From: Chaetoderma sp. LZ-2023a | Lineage: Eukaryota > Mollusca > Caudofoveata > Chaetodermatida > Chaetodermatidae | DNA: 64,000 nucleotides | Reading direction: 5' to 3' | NCBI GenBank assembly: GCA_034401795.1 | Contig: CM067370.1 | Coordinates: forward strand, 101,254,164 to 101,318,163 | Shown: positions 52,641-64,000 of the stretch, piece after piece | How the letters are laid out: each line of letters starts with the position of its first letter | Position numbering within the stretch: the first letter of the stretch is position 1 | Made by a program: the position numbers and the translations under genes | Notes under the pieces: model-generated | What the model was told of the DNA's origin: nothing | Databases searched by the model: none | Seen by the model: only the letters and a program-made list of their open reading frames with translations

Positions 52641-52785
52641 AGAGCCGTGCTGGAGTCAGAGTACAATAGGCGTAAAAGCCTAGGATTGAATTGTGGCGGG
52701 TGCATCCACAGATAGTCCCATATGAATCGTCAGTGTGTCAGTATATCAGACATGTGAAAACTGGTCGGCCAATCCTTGACTTTGT
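52641..52785. other. Short non-coding strip
   Basis: Nothing recognised between the LINE tail and the SINE. Confidence 0.4.
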
Positions 52786-53000
52786 CTTGGTGCGGTGGTC
52801 CAGTGGAAAGATGCCTGGTTGCTGATGCTATGCGGAGTTGCAGAATGGCGGTTCGATCCCCCGACCGGGAGATGGTGATCAACAAATTAAACTAATGGGT
52901 GCATCACTGTCGACTAAGTTAGCACATGGAAATTGAAGCCGCACGTTGCCAGTGCGTCAATAAAAAATAAAAATACATACATACATACATACATACAGAA
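52786..53000 (+). mobile_element. tRNA-derived SINE
   Basis: A-box tggtccagtgg at 52796-52806 and B-box ggttcgatccc at 52850-52860 are spaced as in a polymerase III promoter. A tRNA-unrelated body and a (cata)n tail follow. The anticodon arm does not fold as a functional tRNA, so I call a SINE. Confidence 0.75.
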
Positions 53001-53259
53001 GTTGTTTTCGGCCACATTGAAGGTCAAATGGCTAAAAGCACATGGGTATGTACATAGGAAGGGAATTTTGTAAATATTTTATATGATAGATATTAATATA
53101 GTACAGGGATGGATTCAGGGATGGTTTGGTATATGAGTGTATCGGAACATGGACTCTTAGTTAGATGGAGCTTGTTCCTGGTAGTTAGCCCTCAAGAAAG
53201 CTTTAGTCAGATACTGTATGTCATAAGATATCTATATTTTGTTTTCTAAACTGTATTAA

Positions 53260-53470
53260 CCCTTTAACACTCATATCAGTCAAAAACAGCTTCCGCATTG
53301 GTCTTGAGAAATGTCCATCTGCAAACCAAAAGAAGACTATTTTTGAAAATTTACCGCTGGAATGACTGGCTCGATAACCGAGCCAGTCATTCCAGTGGTA
53401 AATTTTCAAAAATGGTCTTCTCATCTGCATATGGATTTCTATGAGAAAAAGGAAATTTTTTGAAAAAATT
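53260..53470. mobile_element. TTAA/CCCTTT MITE copy
   Basis: attaaccctttaacactcat ... taccgctggaatgactggct cgataaccgagccagtcatt ccagtggtaa. The central palindrome is perfect over about 30 bp per arm. Confidence 0.8.
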
Positions 53471-53619
53471 CGAGGTTGAGACTTTCAACTATACCATTTA
53501 ATACATTAATTCTAAGAAAAACTCAATGGTTTCCACTCAGATTAGTTTTCAGAATATTTAAAAGCTTAGCTGTATGGCTACTTTGAAGAGATTGGGAGTT
53601 TAACCTCTTTTGCGTCAAC

Positions 53620-53830
53620 TTAACCCTTTAATGCTTAAGCTGGCCAAGACGGCCTGTGCAGTGGTCTTGAGGAATGCCCATTTACAAGCCAAGAGGAAGG
53701 TATCTTTTGAAAATTTCTTAGTGGATTGACTGGCTCAGTAAACGAACCAGTCATTCCAGTTGTAAATTTAAAAAACCCAATTTCCTCTCTTGGCCCGCAA
53801 ATGGATAGAGTCTAAGCCAAAAATTTTCAG
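53620..53830. mobile_element. TTAA/CCCTTT MITE copy
   Basis: ttaaccctttaatgcttaag ... gtggattgactggctcagta aacgaaccagtcattccagt. The right outer arm is decayed; a further degenerate copy follows to about 54008. Confidence 0.65.
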
Positions 53831-54313
53831 CCAGCCAAAATGGCCTCTGTGTTAGTTTTGAGAAATATCCATTTGATGGACAACAGAAATCTATTTTTGT
53901 AAATGTCGGTGGTAAATTTGCAAAAAAAATGGTCTTCATAACATACCAATAGATATTCATTCAGTAAAAATTTAAATTTTCTTAAATAATCTTTTCCATT
54001 AAAGGGTTACTTGATATAAGTAGTATTTTAGGTGCTGTTAACACAAGGTTATGATATATTTGTTGTGAAGTAGGATGTCAATGCTCGAGAGTATATATAG
54101 ATCAGAGAACAGATCATGAATCCACCCCTTATACATGTTAAATATGACATATAATGTTAGAGATTTATTTATGTTCAATCAGAGAGATGTATTCATACAA
54201 ATTTAGTCCATACCTTACTTTTATAGGCGAGGCCATTAATTAGAAGGATATTATTATTTACATAGCTGACCATGTTTTGTTTTGCTATGACCTGCCCAAA
54301 GTCTTCCCCATAT

Positions 54314-54510
54314 TAACCCTTACCACTCTGATGTCAGTGTTTTATATTTTACTGTGTCAATGGCAAAGAAACTGCTGTTTGTTTTTCAACAATTTTGGTG
54401 GATGACAGCGGCATCTTCCACCAAATTTGTTGAAAAATTAACACCAGTTCATCTTTTAATTTACTTTGAAGATTTAAAAATTTTGACATAGTAGTAAGAG
54501 TTAAGAAATG
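54314..54510. mobile_element. Third foldback MITE family, copy 1
   Basis: ttaacccttaccactctgat gtca ... aattttggtggatgacagcg gcatcttccaccaaatttgt tgaaa ... ttttgacatagtagtaagag tta. Also appears inverted at 55015-55222. Confidence 0.7.
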
Positions 54511-54751
54511 TGTCTGTGTCCATATATTTCTTTATTGTTTCAATTTAAATTTATTGTGTCAATACCTCTAATCAATCCATCTTGGAATGGAAGGATCTGA
54601 TATGTCACTTAAATAACTGACATCATAATTAGATGCGTTGTATGTTAGGTAATGTCACAATCATAATGGCGTATAGCTCCGTCCTGAAAAATTAAGCATC
54701 ACTCAGGAAGTGTATGAATTGTATGCGTTTGATGAATTTATAATTTAATAA

Positions 54752-54840
54752 ACATTGCTGAATATTTTAGAAACTAAATTTACTAGGAGCTGTTGTAACA
54801 TCCCCCAGTCAATTTAGTTTCAAAATATTCAACAGCTGAC
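54752..54840. mobile_element. Foldback MITE copy (11839 family)
   Basis: cattgctgaatattttagaa ... ggagctgttgtaacatcccc cagtcaatttagtttcaaaa tattcaacag, followed by the gatattcaat-type companion and gaggtgggcggggcttag. Confidence 0.65.
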
Positions 54841-55014
54841 CTGTATAGTTACCTTGAAATGTAGATTCTGGAAATTGAGATTTCAAAGCTTCAAATCAAA
54901 GCCAACACAGTACACATAGAGGTGGGCGGGGCTTAGTTAGAAATGGGCGGGGCATAGCTAGAACTCGATGCATCTGTAACATTCCAGCTATATCAGTCAC
55001 ATTTGTCAGTTATC

Positions 55015-55222
55015 TTAACTTTTAGCACTCTGATGTCAAAATTTAAATTTTCAAATTAAATTAAAAGATGAACTGGTGTTCATTTTTAAACAAATTTGGT
55101 GGAAGATGGTGCTGTCATAGACAGCAACATCGTCCACCCAAATTGTTTAAAAATGTTCACCAGTTTCTTTGCTATTGACATGGTAAAAGATAGAATATTG
55201 CCACCAGAGTGGTAAGGGTTAA
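55015..55222. mobile_element. Third foldback MITE family, copy 2 (inverse orientation)
   Basis: ttagcactctgatgtcaaaa ... ttggtggaagatggtgctgt ... atcgtccacccaaattgttt ... ccaccagagtggtaagggtt aa. Confidence 0.7.
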
Positions 55223-55269
55223 CCCTGTCATCGGCAAATCCCCGAAAAAGTAAACTCTTTACGACATGA

Positions 55270-55345
55270 AACTTATTGTGTTGAATATCTTGAAATTAAT
55301 TTGACTGGATGGATTCCAGTCAAATTAATTTCAAAATATTCAACA
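55270..55345. mobile_element. Short foldback MITE copy (11839 family)
   Basis: ttgtgttgaatatcttgaaa ttaatttgactgg|atggattccagtcaaattaa tttcaaaatattcaacag. Confidence 0.7.
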
Positions 55346-55694
55346 GACTTTCTGAATGATTGTCTTGAAAATGAGATATAGGGAATTCTTGATTAAAGGG
55401 ATAACCATTTAATAGTCGAGATTACTCAACAAAATCAGATCTTTTGCTTAGTGTACAAATGCTGAATAGGAAACCTTTGAAAATTTACCACAGGAATTAC
55501 TGGCTTGGTTATAACCCTCTAAGCAACTGCAGAATCGTTTTAGCCAGCTCGATCATTAACCCTTTAATGCTCAAGCTGGCAAAAATAGCTTCTAGGAATA
55601 AAGCTGAATTTAAGGATGTCGGTTCTCGTATAAATTTGGTTGAAGTGGCTGTTGTGCATGTTTTTGGCTTTATGAGTTGGTGTGTGTAGACTGG

Positions 55695-56110
55695 TTACTG
55701 GTATCTTTGCTGTAGACCTGTGTATAACAGAATAAGCCGGTTTTGTTTCCTTCTGTCTGTTAATTGTGGGTGTTTTAGGGGATCCATTATATTTCGCATA
55801 CTGCCTAGTTCATAGCAAGGTTCACAGCACAGTGCTGCACTAGTTCGAGATGATAAATCTAGCTGCATGTTTTTGCACATTTTCTAGTATGTCCTTAAGA
55901 GCTATTTGATGAGGGTCGCAAACTGTACTTCCATATTCCAAATCTGGTCTAATCAGGCTCTGATTTCTTTGGAACAGAATGATAGATTTCTATGCAATAG
56001 TCCTGAGGTTCGGTAGGACTTTCTGTAAATCTTAGTGATGTGTTTGTTCTAGTTTAGGTCATCATATTGACACCCAAATACTGATGAAACAAAGCTTAGA
56101 CTGGTTCAAA
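55695..56110 (-). pseudogene. LINE RT C-terminal fragment (same LINE as 56892-57430 and 59363-59660)
   Basis: The minus strand reads SLIRPDLEYGSTVCDPHQ and then, in frame pieces, NVQKHAARFI, MDPLKHPQLTDRRKQNRLIL, matching the post-RT segment of Jockey/CR1-like elements (RPHLEYG..., RR...RL.LLY). Decayed. Confidence 0.7.
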
Positions 56111-56129
56111 TTTGATGGTATGTAGCATT

Positions 56130-56885
56130 TTTATACCCCGGCAACAAATTTGGCGGGTTATGTAATGGCATCATCCATCCGGGCGGGCGGCTGGTTGGGC
56201 GGGCATGCAGGCGGCAGAGTGGTTTCCGGATGATAACTCTGTTACTGTTTATCGGATGGCCGTGAAACTTCATAGAGTGGTTGAACTAGGTCTGGGGAAG
56301 AAACCTATCAAAATTGACAATGATCCAAGATGGCCGCCAGCCACAGGCGGCCATCTTGAAAATTGGTTTCCGGATGATAAAACGTTACCATTTATCGGAT
56401 CGCTTTGAAACTTCATAGGGTGGCTGGACTACGTGTGGAGAAGAAACCTATCAAAATTGACAATGATCCGAAATTCAAGATGGTCACCAGCCACCATCTT
56501 GAAAATTGGTTTCCGGATGATAACTCTGTTCCCGTTTATCGGATCGTTTTGAAACTTCATAGGGTGGTTGGACTAGGTCTGGAAAAGAAACTTATCGAAA
56601 TTGATGATGATCCGAACTCCGAAGTTGGTTTCTGGATGATATCTCCGTTGCCATTTATCGGATCACTTCATAGGGTGGTTGGAATATGTTTGGTGAAGAA
56701 ACTTATCAAAATTTATGATAATCCAAAATCCAATATGGCCGCCAGTCAGGGGCGGCCATCTTGAAAATTGGTTTCCGGACGATACCTTCTTGACCGTTTA
56801 ACGAATCGCTTTAACACTTCATAAGGATGACTGGTCTGGGTCTGAGAAAGAAATAAATATTTTCTGAAAGCTCTCATTCATTGAT
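56130..56885. repeat. Tandem-unit repeat, about 140-160 bp period, inside a LINE
   Basis: Starts tttttataccccggcaacaa. Units then repeat the phrases ggtttccggatgataactct, ttatcggatcgctttgaaac, ttcatagggtggttggacta and ccgccatcttgaaaattgg about four to five times. Its positions separate two pieces of one LINE. Confidence 0.75.
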
Positions 56886-56891
56886 TTGTCA

Positions 56892-57430
56892 TCATGGCAG
56901 GGTATTATGCACCATTTGCAGAGCTCTTGTTACGGTTGTAACCACATTTCCCCAAGTAGTAGCCCAGTTCCCTATCATGTTTATGTCTTGTTGGAGTGCT
57001 TTGCGGTCTTTAGTGTCATTGATTTCCCGGTAGCATACACGTTCGTCAGTGAATAGCCTGATCTCTGAGGAAATGTCCTTGACTATATCATTTGTGTGGA
57101 CTGAAAACAGTATCTGGCCTAGAACCATTCGTTGAGGTACACCAGACACAGCGTTTGATTTAGTCCCATTGACCACTACACATTGTTTGTGAGCCGTTAG
57201 GAATGCATCAGTCCAATTTCATGTTTTTGACACACCATATCTGTGCAATTTAGATTTCAAAAGTTCACGTGGAACAGTATCGGAAATTTATGGAAGGCAT
57301 GTTGTTTGCGAGTTAGGATGTTATTCTGTTCAAAATGGCTCATTAAATTAGAGCAGATGATGTGTTCCAACAGCAAATGCATGTGAGAGAAACGGTCTAT
57401 AGTTGTTTGGTAAGGACTAGTCGTCTTTTA
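56892..57430 (-). pseudogene. LINE RT core fragment
   Basis: Minus strand: SLPNNYRP near 57400, LEHIICSNLMSHFEQNN, then VSGVPQRMVLGQILFSVHTN, the RT box before the catalytic site; the expected ADD reads TDE here. Decayed. The upstream part continues at 59363 beyond an insertion. Confidence 0.75.
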
Positions 57431-59362
57431 GCTTTTAGTTCACCAGGGCCAAGTGAGGTTATGCCATGGCATCCGTCCATCCATCAAATTGTATCTCCTC
57501 ATTTATGCTTTGACCAATTTCAAACAAATTTGGCTAGAAGGATCCTATGGTGGTAGGCTCTTAGACCGTTTGAGTTTGATTGGTTAAATTTTCTGGTGGC
57601 CATCTTGGATTTTCCGAAAATTTTCTGGAAGTTATTTAAAACGCTACTCCAATATAAATGGGCCGACTTCAATGAAACTTGGGTGGACTAATTCTATGCT
57701 CGTAGGCTTCAACACTTCTACCGAGAATTCTGATTGGTCAAAATTTCTGTAAATCATTTAAAAGCCTACTCATTAACCACTTGGCCGATTTCAAGCAAAC
57801 TCGGTTGGAAGGTCCCTAGAGTGGTATGCTTCAGAAATTATATAAAGAATTTTGATTGATCAATTTTTTTGGTGGCCATCTTGAATCTTCCGAAAAATGG
57901 TGGGAAATCATTTAAAATGATACTCCCCATTAACTACTTGGCAATTTCAACCAGACTTTGTTGAAAGGATACTAGGCTGGTTAGGTTTCAGACCATGTAT
58001 ACATTTCTACAAAACTTAGATAGACTAATTCTATTTTGGTAGGCTTCAACCCTTGTACCGAGAATTTTGATTGGTCACTTTTTTCGTTGTCCATTTTGGA
58101 TTTTCCGAAAATTTCTGGAAATCCATTAAAAGCCTACTCATTAACTACCTGACCGATTTTAAGCAAACTTGGCTGGAAGGACCCGTTTTATGTTTCAGAA
58201 CTGGTATACAGAATTTTGATTAGCCAATGTTTTCAGCGGCTCATGAATTTTCCAAAAAATGGCGGGAAACTTTAAAATGCTACTCCTCATTAACTGCTTG
58301 GGCAATTTCAACCAGACTTGGCTGGAAGGATACTAGAGTGGTAGGTTTCAGAACTTGTGTACAGAATTTTGATTGGTCAGTTTTTCCTGCAGCCATCTTG
58401 GATTTTCTGTAAATTTCAGGAAATTTACTCAGTAACCATGTCGCTGATTTCAAGGTAACTCTGTTAGTAGGACCCTACAGTGGTATGCTTCAGAATTTTA
58501 ACTGGTAATTTTTTTCGGCAGCCATCTTGAACTGAAAAATAGCGAGAAATCGTTTAAGATACTACTCCTAATTAACTGCTTAGGCAATTCCAACGAGACT
58601 TGTCTGGAAGGATACTAGCTTGGTAGGTTTCAGAACACGTATAGAGAATTTTGATTCGTCAATTTTTCCAGTGACCATCTTGGATTTTCAGAAAATTTCG
58701 GGAAATCACTTAAATGCCTACTCCTCATTAACCACGTGGCCAATTTCAAGCAAAACTCCTGGAAGGATCCTAGTGTGATATGCTTCTGAAAATGTGCACA
58801 GAATTTGGATTGGTTAATTCTTTCGTCACCTATCTTGAATTATCTGGAAAAAACATGGTAAATCGTTTAAAATGGTACTACTCATTAACTGCATGGTCAA
58901 TTTCAATGAGACTTGGCTGGAAGGATACTAGGGTGGTAGGTTTCAGAAATTGTATACAGGATTTTGATTGATACCGGTAAATTGCGAAATCGGTTAAAAG
59001 ATTAACAGCTTGGCTGATTTAAACCAAGCTCAGCTGAAAGGACCCTAGGCTGGTATGCTTCAGAATTGGTATACATAATTGTGACTGCCTGATTCTTTTT
59101 TTTATTGCCCGTCTTGGATTTTCTGCAAAATGGTGGGAAAATCATTTAAAACGCATTAACCGCTGGTTTTATTTGCTGGATGGAACCTAAGGTTCAGTGT
59201 GATTGTGTGATCAGCATCCATCATTAATTTCCCATGAAATATGATTTGTGCTGAATTCCAATTTTGTATTTTGTCTTGTTATTAAAAATGCTGAATTTAA
59301 AGTATTTTATCTGTTCAAATGTGATTGGTTCGGTGAGCGTTAAGGCCGTCGGGCCTCTTGTT
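57431..59362 (-). mobile_element. Repeat element of about 1.9 kb with units of about 195 bp, inserted in a LINE
   Basis: One end is ttttagttcaccagggccaa gtgaggttatgcca, the inverse of the end at 61183-61216. The other end is cgttaaggccgtcgggcctc ttg. Inside, about eight diverged units repeat gaattttgattggtcaattt, ggccatcttggattttc and cagacttggctggaaggata. The LINE reads QSLDKGVYIN on one side and SLPNNYRP on the other, so roughly 15 codons of LINE are missing at the join. No protein coded. Confidence 0.7.
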
Positions 59363-59662
59363 TATATAAACTCCTTTGTCTAGCGACTGTTGGAAAAAAT
59401 GTGATAGTAGGTCTGACAGTTCTGTTGGCAGTTCTTTGAGTATTCGCGGATGTATTTCATCTGGTGCCATGACCTTTGATGTTTTCAAACCATTTGGGCT
59501 AATACTCTGTGATTTCCATTTTGCTTGTTTTAGGAATTGAGTATGGTATTTCTCTGAAGGTTGTTTCAGTGAACACACTAGTAAATTGGTTGTTAAAGCG
59601 CTTGGACTTTGCTGACATCAATTCCATTTATTTTGAGTGTCAGGATTCCTTGTTTGTCAAGT
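59363..59662 (-). pseudogene. LINE RT N-terminal fragment
   Basis: Minus strand: FTSVFTE-like start, then MAPDEIHPRILKELPTELSD, LLSHFFQQSLDKGVYIN, the GPDGIHPR...LKEL box of Jockey/CR1-like RTs. One piece of the LINE at 56892-57430. Confidence 0.78.
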
Positions 59663-60600
59663 TTTTATACCCCACCAAAAAAATTGGTGTGGCATTATGT
59701 GATTGTGCGGTCTGGGTGGGTGTGTGGGCAGCAGAGTGGTTTCTGGATGATAACTCTGTTACCGTTTGTCGGAGCGCTTTGAAACTTCATATGGTGGTTG
59801 GATTAGGTCTGGGGAAGAAACCTATCGGATGATGATCTGAAATCCAAGATGGCAGCCACTGGTGGCAATCTTGAAAATTGGTTTTCTGATTGTAACTCAG
59901 TTACCGTTTATCGGATCGCTTTGAAATTTCATAGGGTAGTTGGACTATGTCTGTGGAAGAAACTTATTGAAATTAACAACGATCCAAAATCCAAGATGGC
60001 TGCCATCTTGAAAATTGGTTTCTGGATGATAACTTTGTTACCGTTTATCTTTTGAACCTTCATATGGTGGTTGGCTTAGGTCTGGGGAATAAACCTATTG
60101 AAATCGACAATGATCCGAAATCCAAGATGGCCATCAGCCGCCGGTGGCCATCTTGAAAATTGGTTTCTGGATGATAACTCTTACCATTTATCGGATCACT
60201 TTGAACTTTCATAGCATGGTTGGACTAGGTCTGGAGAAGAAACCTATCGAAATTGACAATGACCCGAAATCCAAGATAGCTGCCAGCCACCGGTGGCCAT
60301 CTTGAAAATTTGTTTCTGGATGATAACTCTTACCATTTATCGGATCACTTTGAACCTTCATAGCATGGTTGGACTAGGTCTGGAGAAGAAACCTATCGAA
60401 ATTGACAATGCCCCGAAATCCAAGATAGCTGCCAGCCACCGGTGGCCATCTTGAAAATTGGTTTCCAGATGATAACTCCATTACCGTTTATCGGATCGCT
60501 TTGAAACTTCATATGGTGGTTGGAATAGCTTTGCAGAAGAAAACTATCGTAATAGACAATGATCCGAAATTCAAGATGGCCAGCCATCTTGAACCCTAGG
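59663..60600. repeat. Tandem-unit repeat, second copy of the 56130 type
   Basis: Begins tttttataccccaccaaaaa. About six units follow with ggatgataactctgttaccg, ttatcggatcgctttgaaac and gaaatccaagatggc...ggccatcttgaaaattggtt. Two consecutive units near 60180-60440 are nearly identical over about 140 bp. Confidence 0.78.
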
Positions 60601-61216
60601 CCCATCGGGTCCTTCCAGCCAAATTAAGTTGTAATCCGCCAAGCAGGGTGAGGAGTAGCAGTTAGACAATTTCCGGTACATCTTTCATAAAATCTAAAAT
60701 GTTCACCCAAAAAATTTACCAATCAAAATTCTGTTCTGAAGCTTACAACCATAGGGTCCTTCAAGCCATATTAGTTTGAAATCTGCACAGCCATTGATGA
60801 GGAGTAGTATTTGACAATTCTTGGTAACTTTTTCATAAAATCTAAGACTTTCAGTCAAAAAATTCACCAATCAAAATTCTGTGTACACATTCTGAAGTGT
60901 ACATCCATAGGGTCCTTCCAGCCAAATTAGCTTGAAATCCGCACAGCGGTTAATGAGTAGTACCATTTTGACAATTTCCAGTCAATTTTTCATAAAATCT
61001 AAAATTTTCTCCCAAAAGATTTACTGATCAAAATTCTGTATATGAGTTCTGAAGCCTACCCTCATAGAGTCCTTCCAGCCAAATTAAGTTGAAATCTGCC
61101 AAGCGGGTAATGACACTAGCGTCTTTAAAGCAAAGGTTTGTGGACAGACATACAGGCGGACGATGGCCGGTCACCCTGGCATAACCTCACTTGGCTTTTC
61201 TGGCCAGGTGAGCTAA
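60601..61216 (+). repeat. Units of about 160-180 bp ending in gccaggtgagctaaaa
   Basis: gggtccttccagccaaatta ... aatctaaaat...accaatcaaaattctgt repeats three to four times, in the inverse orientation to 57431-59362. It closes with ggcataacctcacttggctt ttctggccaggtgagctaaaa. Confidence 0.72.
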
Positions 61217-61404
61217 AACTGTATGTGGTTTCTTTTTGTCAGAGATGTTGCAGACAAGTGTTGCCATAATAGTATTGTGGTTATTGAATTTGTATGTTGA
61301 GTGAATGTTACTTAATTGACCGCAAATGTTGTCGCGATTAAATCTAAACTGTTTCGTTCACGGATTGGGAACCGTACTAGCTGTTCCATGCTAAATTCAT
61401 TAAA
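61217..61404. other. Non-coding strip
   Basis: Nothing recognised; it may be LINE remnant. Confidence 0.3.
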
Positions 61405-62425
61405 GTGTATTTACACTTGAAGATTCCACTACAATGCTCCAGCTCAACAACAGATCCTAGCAGTCGACTCAACAAATTCACTATCAAAGAAGAGGTCCCA
61501 TCAAAGAAACAGGACATCAAGGAAAGGCTGCGCAGTCTGCTAGTGTACAAGTCACAAGAAACTGATGGTCTTCATCTGAGAGTCCTGAAGGAGATGAGCC
61601 ACTACATTCACAGGCCATTAGCGATACACTTCATAAGATCCTTACATGAAAGAACCATCCAACAAGAATGGAAAAGTGGTCAAGTTACTCTGATTTTGAA
61701 GAAAAGCAGTAAATCATAATCTTGTGACTACTGACCCGTAAACTTGACTTAAGTAGTATGACTATGTAAAGTGATGTAGTGGCTCATTAGAAATGAGCTC
61801 GTCAATCATATGTCTAACTCTAATTTTGATTGTGAACATGGATTCTTAAGTAGACGATCTTGCATCACGTAACTGTTAAAGACACTATATTATTGCACGG
61901 ATGTAGTAGGTTAAAGGGGACCATTTGATGTAAGCTACCTGGACTTTGTCAATCCATTCGATACCATCTCCCACCATAGATTACTCAGTAAGCTAAATAG
62001 TTACAGCATTGATGGAGACGCCTTGCATTGGATTCGCAGTTTTTTTAATAACAAAGGCCAAATGGTCGTCGCTAACGGATCTAGCTCAAACTGCGCCTCA
62101 GTTGAATACCCCATGGCAGCATACTGAGAGCAGCACTGTTCATCTGTTATATCAATGACATACCTGAAGTAGTAAGCAGCATCATAAAACTGTTTGCTGA
62201 TGACACAAAGCTCTTCTCAAAGATAGTTTTGAATAAGGGCATGATCAACTGCAGACCTTAATAACTTGAAAGACGGGTCTGACATTTGGAAGCTATGTTT
62301 TAATGCAGCCAAGTGCAAAACCATGCATTTGGGTAGATACAACAAAAAAAGCCTTACAGTATGCAAGAAAATAGCCAATGTGTAACCTTTGAAGAACAAT
62401 CTGTAGAATAGATCTTGTTGTCTAT
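61405..62425 (+). pseudogene. LINE reverse transcriptase, decayed, plus strand
   Basis: TDGLHLRVLKEMSHYIHRPL, SLHERTIQQEWKSGQVTLIL, KKSSKS, then after several shifts LDFVNPFDTISHHRLLSKLN, HWIRSFFNNKG and KTMHLGRYN. The box order is that of a CR1/Jockey-like RT. Many stops; the YADD region is shifted (frames around 62190). Confidence 0.75.
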
Positions 62426-62439
62426 GTTGACAATGCACT

Positions 62440-64000
62440 GAACTTCTATAGCCATGCAGTCAACAAAGCTAACAATATATGTGCATCCTTTTGTCTGGGT
62501 GCCATAGCACCTTGGCATACTCCAGGTGTGGCCTCGGGAGTGCCCTGTACAAGAAAATAAAATTTCTTGCATCAAGGTGGACAAATGTCCTTATGACTCC
62601 CATAATGCTATTAGCTTTGTTAACTTTGAGCAAAATGTGTTGATTGATTGACAGATTCGGATCAATGGTGACCCCAATGTCCTCCTCCAAAGTATGATTT
62701 TAAGAGGTTATCCCTCCTTCAGTTCGCATATACTAGTCTACCACCTTCGGTTTTCTGGAGATCGTCATGACTGCATTTACCCGGGTGGAATTTTAAGAGT
62801 CAGAGGTCTGACCAGTCTTGCAGATTATGTAGATCTTCCTGAAGGCCTTTGACATCTTCTTGATTGTTAATTTCCCGGAATAATTTGATATCGTCAGCGA
62901 ACATATATATTTCTGAGGAGACATACTCTGATAAGTCATTGATGTAGACTACGAACAATAGGTGTCCCAATACAATACATTGGAGTATGCCACTGGTTAC
63001 TAGGGCAAATTCTGAGACTGTACCATTAACATGCGCCTGTTGCTTCCTTTCGACCGGAAAGTTAGCCACCCATTTTAGAACTGTCCTTCACTCCATAAGT
63101 TTCGAGTATGTGGGACTTTATCAAAGGCTTTGTGAAAGTCCATATAGATTACATCTATATAGCCCTTGTTGTCTAGCCTTTGAGACCAGTTGTCTAATAC
63201 ATGCAGGAGCTGGAGAGCGGTCGATCGTCCACTTAGGCACCTGTACTGCTGGTTACTGAAAAGTTAATTTTCCTCAAGATGCTTCTAAATAACATCCTGT
63301 CCTATTGATTCCATGACCGTACACAGAATGTGGGGTAAGCTTACTAGTCTGTAATTCTCAGGGCCTTTGTGACTACCTTTCTCGGAAATGGTGGTCACTG
63401 GGACCCGTTTCCAAATCTCGGGAAGATTCCTGGTATTTAGGAATTATTGAAATATCATAGCAATACAAGTCTATTTGGTTTGGTCCTAGCGACTTCGCAA
63501 TTTTGAGTGAGTCAATTGTTTTTTTACTAAGCTAACTTATGTTCACACTTTCTACCGTCGGGGTAGTTCTTGGTGCTATTTTGAGCAGATCATCTTTTGG
63601 TTCAAAAGTGAACACTGATGAAAAGTATTTAGGGAAGCGATCTTTACCAGCAGCTGTGTCAAACACCTAGTCTGTCCCAGGAATAGCGAGGCTTGTTTTT
63701 GTCTTATGCTCTATGTACTTCCAGAATTGCTTTGGATTAATTTTAATTTGATTTGCGATCTCCCTTTCATCTTGTTTCTTTCATTTTCTTACTAGATTTA
63801 TGATTTTATTCTCGGTTTTGTAATACTCATGGTATTGTCTTTGTCAGGACAGGACTGTCTTTGTTCCTCATGTACTGTCTCCATAACTTGTGCTTGTTCT
63901 TAATCTTCTGTCTGATTTTCCACGAGTGGTAGTTCCTGTTTTGCTTGCGTCCCGGGAGTAATTGTCTTACTGGGAATACATTCTCTGGTAACATCACATA
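62440..64000 (-). pseudogene. LINE reverse transcriptase, decayed, minus strand, cut by window edge
   Basis: From high to low coordinates the minus strand shows the linker (REIANQIKINPKQFWKYIEH), KAFDKVPHTR near 63130, LLFVVYINDLSEYVSSEIYM with FADDIKLF, the FADD catalytic box (62800-63069), and DIGVTIDPNLSINQHIL ... IFLYRALPRPHLEYAKVLWH (62469-62690). Stops and shifts separate them. It converges tail to tail with the plus-strand LINE at 61405. Confidence 0.78.

Noticed and set aside
52786-52870. A genuine tRNA gene
   Set aside because: A- and B-boxes are good, but the stems do not pair as a tRNA and the unit continues into a SINE body with a (cata)n tail.
1-64000. CRISPR array or prokaryotic operon
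   Set aside because: No regularly spaced repeats with unique spacers and no bacterial gene organisation; all evidence is eukaryotic.

Overview
The window is animal nuclear DNA, most likely from a mollusc and perhaps a bivalve. The reasons are: split exons with GT/AG borders, a very high density of DIRS-type tyrosine-recombinase retrotransposons, LINEs, foldback MITEs and a tRNA-derived SINE, and repeat ends (…gccaggtgagctaaaa) of a kind I remember from bivalve genomes. That species-group call rests on memory only. There is no prokaryotic gene organisation and no CRISPR array.

Layout. 1-4078 (minus) is a Ngaro/DIRS-like element with gag, RT-RNase H and the start of a tyrosine recombinase (YR) that runs off the left edge. 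4755-4856 is an orphan terminal repeat of a second DIRS family. 5585-5905 is a degenerate A-rich tandem repeat. 6088-8298 is the 3' part of a decayed DIRS element (copy D). 10346-39012 holds the only host gene I can support: the last six visible coding exons of a PH-domain protein, with phases matching at every junction. Its fourth intron is about 22 kb and consists largely of transposons: DIRS copy A (14684-21616), then a LINE (23965-34811) that is itself split by DIRS copy B (25366-32422). 41198-51374 is a third DIRS family member (copy C), split by an antisense LINE copy (44789-48342) with a clear 10-bp target duplication. 52171-53000 holds an L2/CR1-like LINE tail and a SINE. 55695-64000 is a mosaic of decayed LINE reverse transcriptases and tandem-repeat elements.

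How the parts work together. DIRS copies A, B and C carry gag, a fused RT-RNase H-methyltransferase-like frame, an overlapping YR frame, inverted terminal repeats with unequal ends, and an internal complementary region (ICR) that spells out the joined ends of the circular intermediate. Copies A and B are close relatives with complementary damage: A has intact RT and YR but a broken gag, while B has an intact gag but a frameshifted RT and a nonsense codon in YR. In A, B and C the gag frame appears to begin in a tiny first exon (17 or 11 codons) joined in phase 0 across a 505-765 bp intron.

The observation I rate highest is at 9299-9913. A palindromic TTAA-type MITE has, in place of its loop, about 394 bp copied from the neighbouring host gene, including intron sequence, the 3' splice site and the first 43 nt of the second PH exon. 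All alignments here were made by eye, so identities and borders are approximate.
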